Below, in pieces: positions 1 through 7,480 of a DNA stretch of 30,430 bases. The stretch comes from Leptospiraceae bacterium UBA2033. Lineage in GTDB: Bacteria > Spirochaetota > Leptospiria > Leptospirales > Leptospiraceae. Each line of letters begins with the position of its first letter. The first letter of the stretch is position 1. The position numbers and the translations under genes are program-made. The notes beneath the pieces were generated by a model that had not been told where the DNA came from, did no database searches, and was given only the letters and a program-made list of their open reading frames with translations. Where the stretch lies: contig DDBL01000250.1 in NCBI GenBank assembly GCA_002333425.1, positions 1-30,430 of the forward strand, given 5' to 3'.

Positions 1-60
1 GGAACGGGAACGGGAACGGGAACGGGAACGGGAATGGGAACGGGAACGGGAACGGGAACA
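1..60 (+). repeat. (GGAACG)n hexanucleotide tandem repeat
   Basis: Ten consecutive hexamers are visible and the tract runs off the left edge. Unit 6 is GGAATG and unit 10 is GGAACA. It is in frame and encodes alternating Gly and Thr, so gain or loss of units would change linker length without a frameshift. Confidence 0.95.
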
Positions 61-873
61 GTAGGTACACCGACTATATTTGCTGGAAATGTTGACAATG
101 CGGGCAATTCTGATGGAACAGGAACAACAGCATCCTTTTTTAATCCGTATGGGCTAGTTACTGATTCATCTGGGAATTTGTATGTAGAGGATAATGGAAA
201 TCATAAAATTCGTAAAATTACTCCAAGTGGTATTGTGACTACATACGCTGGTTCTGGTGTCTCAGGCAGTGCTGATGGAATTGGAACAAGTGCTACTTTT
301 GGGTATTTACAATACATTTCCATTGATTCAAATGGAAATCTTTTTATACCAGATGGAGGTAAACTAAGAAAAATTGATACTTCTCAGGTCGTTACCAGTA
401 TTGGAGCTATTAGCGGAGGAGGGATTGCCGTTGATCCTGCTGGTAATTTTTATTTATCAGGGTCGAATGTTATAAAAAAATATGATTCAACCGGTACTTT
501 ATTGAATACAATCGGAACTGGATTTCCTGGTTCAGCGGATGGAATTGCAACTTCTGCTAGTTTTAAGCAACCTGAGGGATTAGTTAGTGATTCTACCGGA
601 AATATTTATGTTGCAGATTATAGTAATGGTAAAATCAGAAAAATTGATACGAGCTTAACTGTCTCTACTTTAACTTCTGCTTCTGCCGCATCTATAACGA
701 TAGATAATAGTGGCAATTTATATATATATGGTATCCGCAAAATCACTCCTACAGGAACAGTGACTACAATAGTAAATACGTCCGGCTATCCGGGAATGGG
801 AATAGCTGTTGATTCTAAGGGTAATATTTATTACACAGAAGGTCATGCAATTAAAAAGATCACCTTCCAATGA
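1..873 (+). CDS. NHL-repeat beta-propeller protein, 5' end outside window
   Basis: The reading frame is open to the left edge, so the start and any signal peptide are missing; the in-frame ATG at 34 is a variant unit inside the hexamer repeat and probably not the start. The visible protein opens with a Gly-Thr repeat from (GGAACG)n. Six NHL-type blades follow, each with a core like GLVTDSSGNLYV and a tail like KIRKITPSG, enough for one six-bladed propeller. NHL propellers usually bind proteins or ligands and have no fixed catalytic role. In such spirochaetal proteins a Gly-Thr linker would fit between a lipoprotein signal and the propeller, but that is inference. The stop lies 38 bp before the thioredoxin-like gene. 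Confidence 0.85.
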   Translation, partial: GTGTGTGTGTGMGTGTGTGTVGTPTIFAGNVDNAGNSDGTGTTASFFNPYGLVTDSSGNLYVEDNGNHKIRKITPSGIVTTYAGSGVSGSADGIGTSATFGYLQYISIDSNGNLFIPDGGKLRKIDTSQVVTSIGAISGGGIAVDPAGNFYLSGSNVIKKYDSTGTLLNTIGTGFPGSADGIATSASFKQPEGLVSDSTGNIYVADYSNGKIRKIDTSLTVSTLTSASAASITIDNSGNLYIYGIRKITPTGTVTTIVNTSGYPGMGIAVDSKGNIYYTEGHAIKKITFQ

Positions 874-911
874 CCCACCACCTAACCCAAATTATGCGCA
901 AGGATTCTAAA

Positions 912-1787
912 ATGAAAAAACTACTTTTATGGGTAATCGGCATTTTGCTCTATACGCACCCACTTCTTTCCTTTGAAATAGACAAGGTGTTACCAACGGT
1001 GCAAATCCGAGATGCAAACCAAAACTTGGTAAGAGTCAATGAGAATATAGGAATTCCGATCGTTCTTTTTGCGTTTAACCTGAAGTGTGAAACTTGTGAT
1101 ACTACCATACAAAGTCTGATGGAAGAGCACACCAAAAGAGGAGAGAGCTTACAAATCTTTCTTATCAATACGGATTTGATTAGTAAAAAGCAACTAGTGT
1201 TGGATAAGTTAGCAGAGATGAATTGTGATTTGCCGGTGCTATTTGACAAAAATCAGGATTACACCGAAGGAGTTACGTATCCCTATACCGTTTTGGTTGA
1301 TGCAAATGGATTTGTCCGAGACGTTGTTTCGGGTGATAGCTCTGCAAATCAAACCAGAATAAAGAATCGAATAGAAAGCTTCTTTGCAGTAAAAAAAGAA
1401 CCAAAACCTTCGAATGTGGCAAACAAAGGTAAACCGTCTAACAATAAAAACGAAACTAAAACTTCCATCGGAAAACAGGAATTACCCACTAGCGATCGAA
1501 ACGAATTACAACTTGCTATTCAGACAAGTAAAGAGAATTCCCTAAAAGCATTCAAAGAAATAGAACGACTAGACCAAGCGGCAAATCAAAAGTATGCGGA
1601 ATACTCTACAACCAATCAAAAGCTTCAAAATGAAGTAAACGAATTGCAAACCAAACTAAAATCCATGGAAGAAGAAGTTTCCAAATCTAAAAGTAGTAAG
1701 AATATTTCCTACTTAGCTTTTGGTTTATCCATTTTGTCTTTCTTGGCATCGGTTTTTTTAGTGCTTCGTTTACGAAGTAGTAGATAG
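912..1787 (+). CDS. Exported thioredoxin-like protein with C-terminal coiled coil and membrane anchor
   Basis: A start at 912 fits best: AAGGA lies about 7 bp upstream and the protein then begins MKKLLLWVIGILLYTH, a signal peptide. The extended frame from 870 has neither. Residues about 25-160 form a redoxin/AhpC-TSA-like fold with CETC (Cys59, Cys62) in the usual thioredoxin CxxC place. A Lys/Asn-rich linker, a heptad-like coiled coil (about 195-255) and one hydrophobic helix (about 264-286) ending in Arg follow. The topology suggests a periplasmic redox domain held to the inner membrane. It is a clear paralog of the gene at 2620 (shared DKNQDYTEGV and PYT motifs), which lacks the C-terminal extension. 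The substrate is unknown; thiol-disulfide exchange or cytochrome-maturation-like work are both possible. Confidence 0.8.
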   Translation: MKKLLLWVIGILLYTHPLLSFEIDKVLPTVQIRDANQNLVRVNENIGIPIVLFAFNLKCETCDTTIQSLMEEHTKRGESLQIFLINTDLISKKQLVLDKLAEMNCDLPVLFDKNQDYTEGVTYPYTVLVDANGFVRDVVSGDSSANQTRIKNRIESFFAVKKEPKPSNVANKGKPSNNKNETKTSIGKQELPTSDRNELQLAIQTSKENSLKAFKEIERLDQAANQKYAEYSTTNQKLQNEVNELQTKLKSMEEEVSKSKSSKNISYLAFGLSILSFLASVFLVLRLRSSR

Positions 1788-1867
1788 AAGTAAGATTTTT
1801 TAATTGAAAAATAGAAGTCATTGAATAAAAATATAAATAACCTTAAAAATTGGGGAGGATGTCAAAA

Positions 1868-2143
1868 ATGAAAACTTATACTCTAATTATCGAAAATGAT
1901 GAATTTGCAGAAATACTACGTGGAATGCTTGAGCAAATGCAATTTGTTAGAATTCGTTCAGAGCAATCACCTACTCCAATCAATGAACCTTTGACTTTAC
2001 AAACTCTTATTGAACTTGAGAAAGAACCGGTTTGGGATGCTACTAGTATTGAAAGAAATTATAAATTCAATAGAGATGCGATAGTTGGCAAACTAGATTG
2101 CAAAGAGACTGCAGAAGAACTCATTAGCTTGTTAAGTGCCTAG
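1868..2143 (+). CDS. Putative antitoxin of a PIN-domain toxin-antitoxin pair
   Basis: This is a 91-residue protein beginning MKTYTLIIENDEFAEILRGM. The ATG at 1868 is chosen because GGGGAGGA at 1852-1859 sits 8 bp upstream; the earlier TTG at 1850 and ATG at 1859 overlap that ribosome site. It resembles no family I can name with confidence. The case for an antitoxin is its size, its position directly before a PIN toxin, and the toxin start two bases after its stop. The N-terminal half could bind DNA and the C-terminal half (ERNYKFNRDAIVGKLDCKET) could be the toxin-binding tail, but neither is demonstrated by a motif. Confidence 0.65.
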   Translation: MKTYTLIIENDEFAEILRGMLEQMQFVRIRSEQSPTPINEPLTLQTLIELEKEPVWDATSIERNYKFNRDAIVGKLDCKETAEELISLLSA

Positions 2144-2144
2144 T

Positions 2145-2588
2145 ATGCGTTATATTTTTGATACAAATATCATCTTACATGTGATGCGAAATTCTGAGAC
2201 TTGGAAAAAAGTAGATGCTCAATTTAATTTTAGTAATCCCGAAAACAAAATTTATATTTCAATCGTTAGCGAAGCAGAAATTTACTCTTTAGCAAGACAA
2301 CTAAATTGGGGGAACCCAAAAATTGAACAATTAGAGAAAATACTAAGTAATTGGACTACTTTATATATAAATAAAAGTCTAGTGAAGCACTATGTAGAAA
2401 TTGATACTTATAGCCAAGGCAAACACCCTACGATAAAACTTCCTAAAAATATAAGCGCACGTAATATGGGCAAGAATGATATTTGGATTGCGGCAACTAC
2501 GATTCTTGCAGAGGCAGAATTACTTACCACAGATAAAGACTTCGATCATTTGGATAAACAATTTTTAAAGGTTCATTATATTCAGTAG
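2145..2588 (+). CDS. PIN-domain ribonuclease toxin (VapC-like)
   Basis: A 147-residue PIN protein. The acidic metal-binding residues are visible in order: Asp6 in FDTNI, Glu43/Glu45 in SEAEIY, Asp112 in KNDIWIAA, and Asp130/Asp132 in TTDKDFD. PIN toxins of this class cleave RNA, often tRNA or rRNA, with Mg2+. The ATG at 2145 lies one base after the antitoxin stop codon, so the two are translationally coupled; the GTG at 2136 is less likely. The protein is slightly longer than the common VapC length of about 130. The pair sits between two paralogous thioredoxin-like genes, suggesting it was inserted into an older tandem duplication. Confidence 0.85.
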   Translation: MRYIFDTNIILHVMRNSETWKKVDAQFNFSNPENKIYISIVSEAEIYSLARQLNWGNPKIEQLEKILSNWTTLYINKSLVKHYVEIDTYSQGKHPTIKLPKNISARNMGKNDIWIAATTILAEAELLTTDKDFDHLDKQFLKVHYIQ

Positions 2589-2619
2589 CTCAAAGCAAGC
2601 TACAACAAAGGAGTTAGTC

Positions 2620-3114
2620 ATGCATTGCTTAAGAAATTCTAAACAAACAACTTTACTATTGGTTATCCTATTTCTGTGGGCTAATACAGTATTTGCGTTC
2701 GAGCCAAATAAATCTATTCCCACAGTATCACTTAGAAATGCAGATCAAAAGTTAATTCGGTTGAATGAAAAAATCGGAAAGCCGATGGTGCTGATGGCTT
2801 TTAATCTTGCATGTGTGTATTGTGATCCCGAAATCAAATTATTAATGGAAGAGAAGAAAAATCTTGGCGAAGATTTACAAGTATTTCTAATCAATGCAGA
2901 TGTAATCTCAAAGAAAGAAAAAGTACTCGATAAATTAAAAAAATTAGAATGTGATTTGCCAATTCTATTTGATAAGAACCAGGATTATACCGAAGGCGTT
3001 GCATTTCCTTACACAATTATTATTGATTCGAAAGGAATTGTAAAAGAAGTTCTAACTGGATTTTCTGAAACAACAAAAGCAAAGATTTTAAAAACTATCA
3101 AGGAAATAAAATGA
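2620..3114 (+). CDS. Exported thioredoxin-like protein
   Basis: A 164-residue redoxin-fold protein with an N-terminal signal peptide ending near VFA-FEPNK (cleavage after about residue 26) and a CVYC motif at Cys65/Cys68. AAAGGAG lies 6-7 bp before the ATG. It is a short paralog of the protein at 912-1787, sharing the same domain order but ending after the redoxin domain, so it would be free in the periplasm rather than anchored. Its stop overlaps the next start in an ATGA junction, so it is co-translated with the following lipoprotein. A thiol-disulfide role is likely; the partner is unknown. Confidence 0.8.
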   Translation: MHCLRNSKQTTLLLVILFLWANTVFAFEPNKSIPTVSLRNADQKLIRLNEKIGKPMVLMAFNLACVYCDPEIKLLMEEKKNLGEDLQVFLINADVISKKEKVLDKLKKLECDLPILFDKNQDYTEGVAFPYTIIIDSKGIVKEVLTGFSETTKAKILKTIKEIK

Positions 3115-4352
3115 AATTACTAATAACGTTGTTGAAAAATAAAACAGAGAGAGTGATTTCACCCGCGCGTGGTGCGGGTGAAACTCATTTATTCTCTAAT
3201 TTTTCAACAACTCTATTAACTCTGATCACGGTCTTAGTCATTACTTTTTGCCAATCAACTCAAAAAGAAGAACAGGTTAAAAACTCCGGTTGGGTGGAAA
3301 GCAAGGGAGAAGGCACTTCTGAAAACGATGCACTAGAAAACGCAAAAGTAGAAGCAATCAAAAGTAAAGTAGGCGAACAGATTACAGGCAAATCAACAGT
3401 AGTCAACGCACAGCTAGAGTCAGGTAGTGTGCAAAGTTTTTTCAAGGGATATGTTTCACAAGTAAAAGTAATAGAAAAAGGAAAGAACAAAGGTTTGTTT
3501 ACTGTTCGAATACTATGTTATGTGGATGAAAAAGAATTTAACAATTACATGGAAAATGTATTAATTTCGAAGAGTCGTCCAAGATTTATGACACTCATAG
3601 AAGAAACAAATCTAGGGAAAAAAATCACTCCCGAATCAGGCGAACAGTCCTCTACAGAAGCCGCGCTTTCTTCTAAACTAAATGATTTAGGATTTGATTT
3701 TGTGCAAAGAACAGGAACAGTAATCAATCTTTTAAAAAAGCAAAAAGGGAATCTAAGTCTTGCCGCACAGGGTAATTCTGATTTGGCGAAGAAAATAGGA
3801 ACAGAAGTCGGGACTGAATTTGTAATCATTGGAACTGTGCAAATAGAAGAAAAAGAAAAACCAGATTCTAAATTTAAGACCGTACATTCTACATTGAATC
3901 TGAAAATCGTAGATGTAGGAACCGGTGCCATTGTTGCTTCGGGAGAATCATACGGAGGAGATGCAAGTTCTAATCCTAAGTTTGCATCTATGAATTCTGT
4001 GAGCTATGGAGTGGATGAATTGTTAAATGGAACCACGGGGCGACCTAGTATTATCCGCCAGATGCTTAAAAAATGGAACCCTGGAAGTGGTTCAGAAATT
4101 CAACTTTCTCTTGAAATCTCTGACTTTGCAAAGTTAGATAAATTCACAACTATGCTAGAAGATTTGAACAATAAAATTGTAAGCGTAGACTCAAAAGGCT
4201 TTAAAAAAGGAAATTCACTTGTCGTAGTATTCTACCGCGGAACATCCATGGATTTACTTAAAAATCTAACCAATGATGAAATGATTAAGAAAGACTTTAA
4301 GATCACAGTCAAACAACAAACCGCATCACAAGTCTTCTTACGTGTAAACTAA
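3111..4352 (+). CDS. Lipoprotein with LPP20/FlgT-like N-terminal domain, signal peptide interrupted by a palindrome
   Basis: This is a 413-residue lipoprotein: a hydrophobic stretch TLLTLITVLVITFC places the lipidated Cys at residue 47, and Gln-Ser follow. Residues about 55-145 carry a repeated-assembly pattern (ENDALENAKVEAIKSKVGEQ, then YVSQVKVIEKGKNKGLFTVRI) like LPP20/FlgT-N domains. The remainder contains a TolB/CsgG-like stretch (GTEFVIIGTVQIEEK). The odd feature is the N-terminus: residues 7-33 are encoded by a 78-84 bp inverted repeat that separates MKLLITL from the hydrophobic core, giving an unusually long polar n-region. Without it the signal peptide would look normal. It starts in the ATGA overlap with the redoxin gene and converges with the nitroreductase, the two stops overlapping. 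Confidence 0.7.
   Translation: MKLLITLLKNKTERVISPARGAGETHLFSNFSTTLLTLITVLVITFCQSTQKEEQVKNSGWVESKGEGTSENDALENAKVEAIKSKVGEQITGKSTVVNAQLESGSVQSFFKGYVSQVKVIEKGKNKGLFTVRILCYVDEKEFNNYMENVLISKSRPRFMTLIEETNLGKKITPESGEQSSTEAALSSKLNDLGFDFVQRTGTVINLLKKQKGNLSLAAQGNSDLAKKIGTEVGTEFVIIGTVQIEEKEKPDSKFKTVHSTLNLKIVDVGTGAIVASGESYGGDASSNPKFASMNSVSYGVDELLNGTTGRPSIIRQMLKKWNPGSGSEIQLSLEISDFAKLDKFTTMLEDLNNKIVSVDSKGFKKGNSLVVVFYRGTSMDLLKNLTNDEMIKKDFKITVKQQTASQVFLRVN
3131..3208. repeat. In-frame palindromic element inside the lipoprotein gene
   Basis: The left end GTTGAAAAAT (3131-3140) is matched by the right end ATTTTTCAAC (3199-3208), and the inner arms TTTCACCCGC and GCGGGTGAAA pair around a short GC-rich centre near 3165-3175. 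Pairing extends outward to about 3128-3211. Both arms match the termini of the larger element at 5155-5371. The length of 78 bp (84 with the extension) is a multiple of three, so the frame is kept. The closest known analogy is the Rickettsia palindromic elements that insert in coding sequences; no homology to those is claimed. Confidence 0.85.
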
Positions 4353-5080
4353 ACTTCTTTCACAAAATTAACTTTATCCAACCGAAAACGTTCGCCATAC
4401 ACACCGTTAGGCGCACGTTTGCCGGCAGTGATGACCATCGTAACGATCGCATCATAAGGGAGATTTAGAAGTCGTTTAATCCTTCGCGAGTCGTGAAATT
4501 CAATAGGGCAACTATCGTATCCGAAGGCACGTAAGGCTAACATTAAGTTTTCGCAGGCGAGAGAACATGATCTGACCGCCCAAATTTTCATATCGTTAAT
4601 GCTTACAGGCTCTCTAGGTGTTGGAACAAATAGTCCTCTAAAATAATAAAGAATACTTTTTAAAAAACCAAAACTATCTAAAATTCCTTGTGTATAAAAA
4701 AAGGGAAGCAAAGTTTTATAATAACGAATATGACTTTCTGGAATTCCGCTATTACCCTCTTCAATCTTTTGTAAAATTTCCTTTCGATTTGTTCGCCATG
4801 TTCTTCGTCTTGCAACACATACAACTAACTCGGCAGCAGTTTTTGCTGTGGACTGATAAAGGCAAGCTTTGATTAGCCGCTCTTTCTTTTCGGGACTTCT
4901 TACCCAATAAAATTCCCAGGGTTGCAAATTAAAAGAACTTGGAGCAAGAAGTGCCATATCTAAGCACTGTCGCATAACGTCTTCAGGAATAGGATCTTCC
5001 GTGTAAAATCTTACACTTCTTCTTGTCTCTACCACTTTTTTAAATTCAAGTGGATCTATTTCAGGCAAACCTTCCTTCAA
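4349..5080 (-). CDS. Nitroreductase-family FMN oxidoreductase
   Basis: A 243-residue nitroreductase-fold protein. The N-terminal FMN phosphate-binding motif RRSVRFY (near residue 20), the APSSFNLQPWEFYWV segment and the C-terminal GERFRLD are visible. Such enzymes reduce nitro compounds, quinones or enones using NAD(P)H, usually as dimers in the cytoplasm; the physiological substrate is not predictable here. The start is a TTG at 5080, supported by AGGAG seven bases upstream; no suitable ATG exists nearby. A hydrophobic insert (about residues 125-150) between the core helices is longer than in minimal family members. It converges with the lipoprotein at 3111, stops overlapping by two bases. 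Confidence 0.88.
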   Translation of the reverse strand: MKEGLPEIDPLEFKKVVETRRSVRFYTEDPIPEDVMRQCLDMALLAPSSFNLQPWEFYWVRSPEKKERLIKACLYQSTAKTAAELVVCVARRRTWRTNRKEILQKIEEGNSGIPESHIRYYKTLLPFFYTQGILDSFGFLKSILYYFRGLFVPTPREPVSINDMKIWAVRSCSLACENLMLALRAFGYDSCPIEFHDSRRIKRLLNLPYDAIVTMVITAGKRAPNGVYGERFRLDKVNFVKEV

Positions 5081-5154
5081 ACTACTACTCCTAATCTCAT
5101 ATTACTTTATTACTCGAAGCTGGCTTTATTTCTTCAATCAAATAATAATAGAGT

Positions 5155-5371
5155 GATGAAAAATTAGAGAATAAATGATTTTCAGGGGTTGTGTAAAAAG
5201 ATATGCCACAGAGGTTAATAATATATTGGACGTTATTGCAAGATTATACGGATACGCAGGAAGTTTATTTAATATCTTAGAAAAAAATTCAATAAACTCT
5301 TTGTGCCTCTGTGGCAAAATTTTTGTTTTTACACAGTCCCTGAAACCACTTTCTCTGTTCTATTTTTCAAC
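5155..5371. mobile_element. MITE-like element with long terminal inverted repeats
   Basis: The left arm 5155-5214 and the right arm 5306-5371 are imperfect inverted repeats of about 60 bp. Both read inwards as G(A/T)TGAAAAAT..., then TTTCAGGG, TGTGTAAAAA and TGCCACAGAGG. The inner part holds a second hairpin (AGTTTATT/AATAAACT near 5261-5298). The outer roughly 33 bp of each arm match the ends of the palindrome at 3131-3208 in swapped orientation. There is no transposase; the 79-codon frame across it has no protein-like features. The inner CCTCTGTGGCA phrase resembles a common bacterial intergenic repeat. It fills most of the 360 bp gap 5081-5440, where I see no gene. Confidence 0.8.
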
Positions 5372-5440
5372 AAATCTAATGGACGGAAGATTTTTTGAAA
5401 AAGGTTTGCGTTAGCCTATCCAATTACGAATCTTTGCAAA

Positions 5441-5773
5441 ATGGGTAATGGTGAGAAATTAAGTCCGAGGCAAATTCAATTAATCCAAGGGGCGGCGGCA
5501 ATTTTAATTGAGCAATTATTTTTATCAAAAGAAGAAGCTCTTAATGTTATTTCTGACTCGCTCAAGGAAGAATTAAAAGCAAGCAATGTATCTTTTGAAT
5601 TCCTAGAAATAGGATCTCTATCCTATCGCCAGGCTTTTATTCGAAAGTTAGTATATAGGGTGGAATCGAAAGTAAATACGTTTAAAAGCTTACCTCCAGA
5701 GAGAATCAAAACTGCAATCAATATGTTTGTGAAAATGCTATACTCTAGTTGGACAAATACTGGAAAAGAATAA
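5441..5773 (+). CDS. Hypothetical helical protein
   Basis: I do not recognise this 110-residue protein. It is mostly predicted helix by composition (SPRQIQLIQGAAAILIEQLF, then ALNVISDSLKEELKAS), with no signal peptide, cysteine pair or known motif. An in-frame TAG at 5412 limits the start to 5441 or later; the upstream bases show no clear ribosome site. Codon use looks like its neighbours. It lies between the MITE-like element and the OmpL47-like gene. Confidence 0.55.
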   Translation: MGNGEKLSPRQIQLIQGAAAILIEQLFLSKEEALNVISDSLKEELKASNVSFEFLEIGSLSYRQAFIRKLVYRVESKVNTFKSLPPERIKTAINMFVKMLYSSWTNTGKE

Positions 5774-5851
5774 TAACCTTTTTTTCTTTACATAATATCT
5801 ATATTTTAATCCCCTATACATAAGACACAAATTCAATAGGAAGGTTTAACC

Positions 5852-6979
5852 GTGAAAAAAATTTCAATAATACTCACTGTAACAATTTTATTTTTAACCT
5901 ACGCGCTAGTTTCCCAAGATAGCCCAGGTGCATTTCTTGATTTGAAAACTCTCAAGAATAATGAAATTACAACTGACAATAAGAGCCAAGTTATTGACAG
6001 AGCAGCTTTTAAAGATAAAGAAAAGTTCCATGAAATGATGAAAACTGCACTCAAAAATAGAAAAAGTGTAATTTTCAAAAATGAAGCAGGTGCTCTCTTT
6101 ACAAATGGTGAATATAGATTCCACCTACAACCAGAAGAAAGCTCTGCAGCTGTAGCATACATTGAATACCAGCTTGATGGAGGTCCTTTCAATACTTACT
6201 CAACTCCAATCGCTCTAGAAAAAGAAGGAACTTACAATCTATCTTACAGAAGCGTTGACGTTTTAGGAAGCATTGAAAAACCACAATCTTATACAATCAA
6301 TGTTGATACAAAATCTCCTGAATTAGAAGCTAAATTAGTTGGCGAAGGAATTAAACCAGGTGATATTCAATACTACAAACCGGGTGTAAAACTAGAAGTC
6401 AAAGCTACTGACGCTGGTGCAGGCGTAAACTTGGTTGTTCTAAATGTGAATGGAGAAGGTAACTTGCCATTAACCGAAGAACAAAGTTTTACAAAAGGTG
6501 GAGATTACGAAATCGCAGTTCGTGCATTAGACAATGTTTACAATCTTTCCAAAAAAACTGTTCTAACTTTTTCTATCGACGACAAAAAGCCTACCGTTTC
6601 TGGAAAAACAAATCCAAGACCTGTAACAATCGACAACATTACATTCTGTAAAAAAGACTCCTTCGTTGTAATTGATGCAAACGATGCAGAATCTGGAATC
6701 GCAAAAGTAGAATACAGCTTAAACACTCCAAGTGATTGGAAAGAATACAAACCTGATACTTTAAAAGTTCCTGAAATTGACACATTCAAAATTTATTTCC
6801 GCGCAACTGACGTTTCTGGAAATCTTTCTGATGTTGGAGAATTTACATGCCGAGTTGACTTTAAAGCTCCAAATTCTAAATACAACATCGTAGATCCAGA
6901 TTCTAAAAAAGAAAGTAAAGCTGAACCTAAAACTGAGTCAAAACCAGAAACTAAAGCTGAACCAGAACCAACCAAATAA
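5852..6979 (+). CDS. OmpL47-like repeat surface protein
   Basis: A 375-residue exported protein. A GTG start at 5852 has AGGAAGG seven bases upstream, and the N-terminus MKKISIILTVTILFLTYALV is a signal peptide. After a linker there are about three repeats of roughly 90 residues, each with VEYSLNTPSDWKEY/IEYQLDGGPFNTY (a chain specifying expected side) followed by YRSVDVLGSIE or FRATDVSGNLS and ending in INVDTKSPE-like motifs. This pattern is that of OmpL47-type domains of Leptospira, which form Ig-like or barrel-like surface structures. The tail after residue 345 is a Lys/Glu/Pro-rich low-complexity segment with degenerate repeats (ESKAEPKTESKPETKAEP). The function is probably outer-surface or periplasmic; the binding partner is unknown. 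A strong hairpin terminator follows. Confidence 0.8.
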   Translation: MKKISIILTVTILFLTYALVSQDSPGAFLDLKTLKNNEITTDNKSQVIDRAAFKDKEKFHEMMKTALKNRKSVIFKNEAGALFTNGEYRFHLQPEESSAAVAYIEYQLDGGPFNTYSTPIALEKEGTYNLSYRSVDVLGSIEKPQSYTINVDTKSPELEAKLVGEGIKPGDIQYYKPGVKLEVKATDAGAGVNLVVLNVNGEGNLPLTEEQSFTKGGDYEIAVRALDNVYNLSKKTVLTFSIDDKKPTVSGKTNPRPVTIDNITFCKKDSFVVIDANDAESGIAKVEYSLNTPSDWKEYKPDTLKVPEIDTFKIYFRATDVSGNLSDVGEFTCRVDFKAPNSKYNIVDPDSKKESKAEPKTESKPETKAEPEPTK

Positions 6980-7001
6980 GAAACTATAAAAATTTTCTCA
7001 G

Positions 7002-7034
7002 AAAAAGGAAGAGTTTTTTCTCTTCCTTTTTTTT
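7002..7034 (+). terminator. Rho-independent terminator after the OmpL47-like gene
   Basis: Stem AAGGAAGAG pairs with CTCTTCCTT around a six-T loop and is followed by a T run. It lies 22 bp after the stop and before the TTG-start lipoprotein. Confidence 0.85.
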
Positions 7035-7057
7035 GCTCAACACAAAAGGAATATCTC

Positions 7058-7480
7058 TTGAAAAAACCTAATCTTATTTTCTTTATTTTAATAATTCTAC
7101 TCTCTTTCTATTGTAAAAAAAATTCGGAAAAAGCAATTGAATACAGTAATGCCATCGCAAATGAAATGAAACATCTTTCCGATATAGAAGAAGAGATCGC
7201 TTTAAAAGATGGACCAGAGTTAGAGTTAGCAATTATAAAATTTAAAAAAGCAGTTCCTGAATCTAAATCTAGAATTGAAAAACTTGGAAAGTTTGAGGAT
7301 GATGACTCTTTACAAAAAGCTGCAATTGATATGTGCAATTTTTATGAAGAAGTGATTGATGGAAAGTGGAGTGAGAAAGGACAAGAGGCAATTCAAAATA
7401 AAGACGAAGAATTGGACAAAGAGCTACAAAAAAAACAAGCAGAATTTGCAGCTAAATATAAATTTGAAACTAAGAAGTAA
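7058..7480 (+). CDS. Small lipoprotein of unknown function
   Basis: This 140-residue protein starts with TTG at 7058, with AAAGGA about 7 bp upstream. The N-terminus MKKPNLIFFILIILLSFYC ends in a spirochaete-type lipobox with Cys19. The mature part is charged and helical (KDGPELELAIIKFKKAVPE; DEELDKELQKKQAEFAAKY), likely a coiled coil in the periplasm or on an outer-membrane face. No enzymatic motif is seen. Its end overlaps the end of the MarR gene on the other strand by 11 bp. Confidence 0.75.
   Translation: MKKPNLIFFILIILLSFYCKKNSEKAIEYSNAIANEMKHLSDIEEEIALKDGPELELAIIKFKKAVPESKSRIEKLGKFEDDDSLQKAAIDMCNFYEEVIDGKWSEKGQEAIQNKDEELDKELQKKQAEFAAKYKFETKK

Noticed and set aside
3131..3208. CRISPR or phage attachment site
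   Set aside because: There is one palindrome, no regular spacers, and no integrase nearby.
3545..3931. 128-codon antisense frame inside the lipoprotein gene
   Set aside because: Its composition is the complement of the real gene, with no start signal or domain.
5175..5414. 79-codon open frame across the MITE-like element
   Set aside because: It lies wholly in the inverted-repeat element, lacks a ribosome site and has no protein-like pattern.
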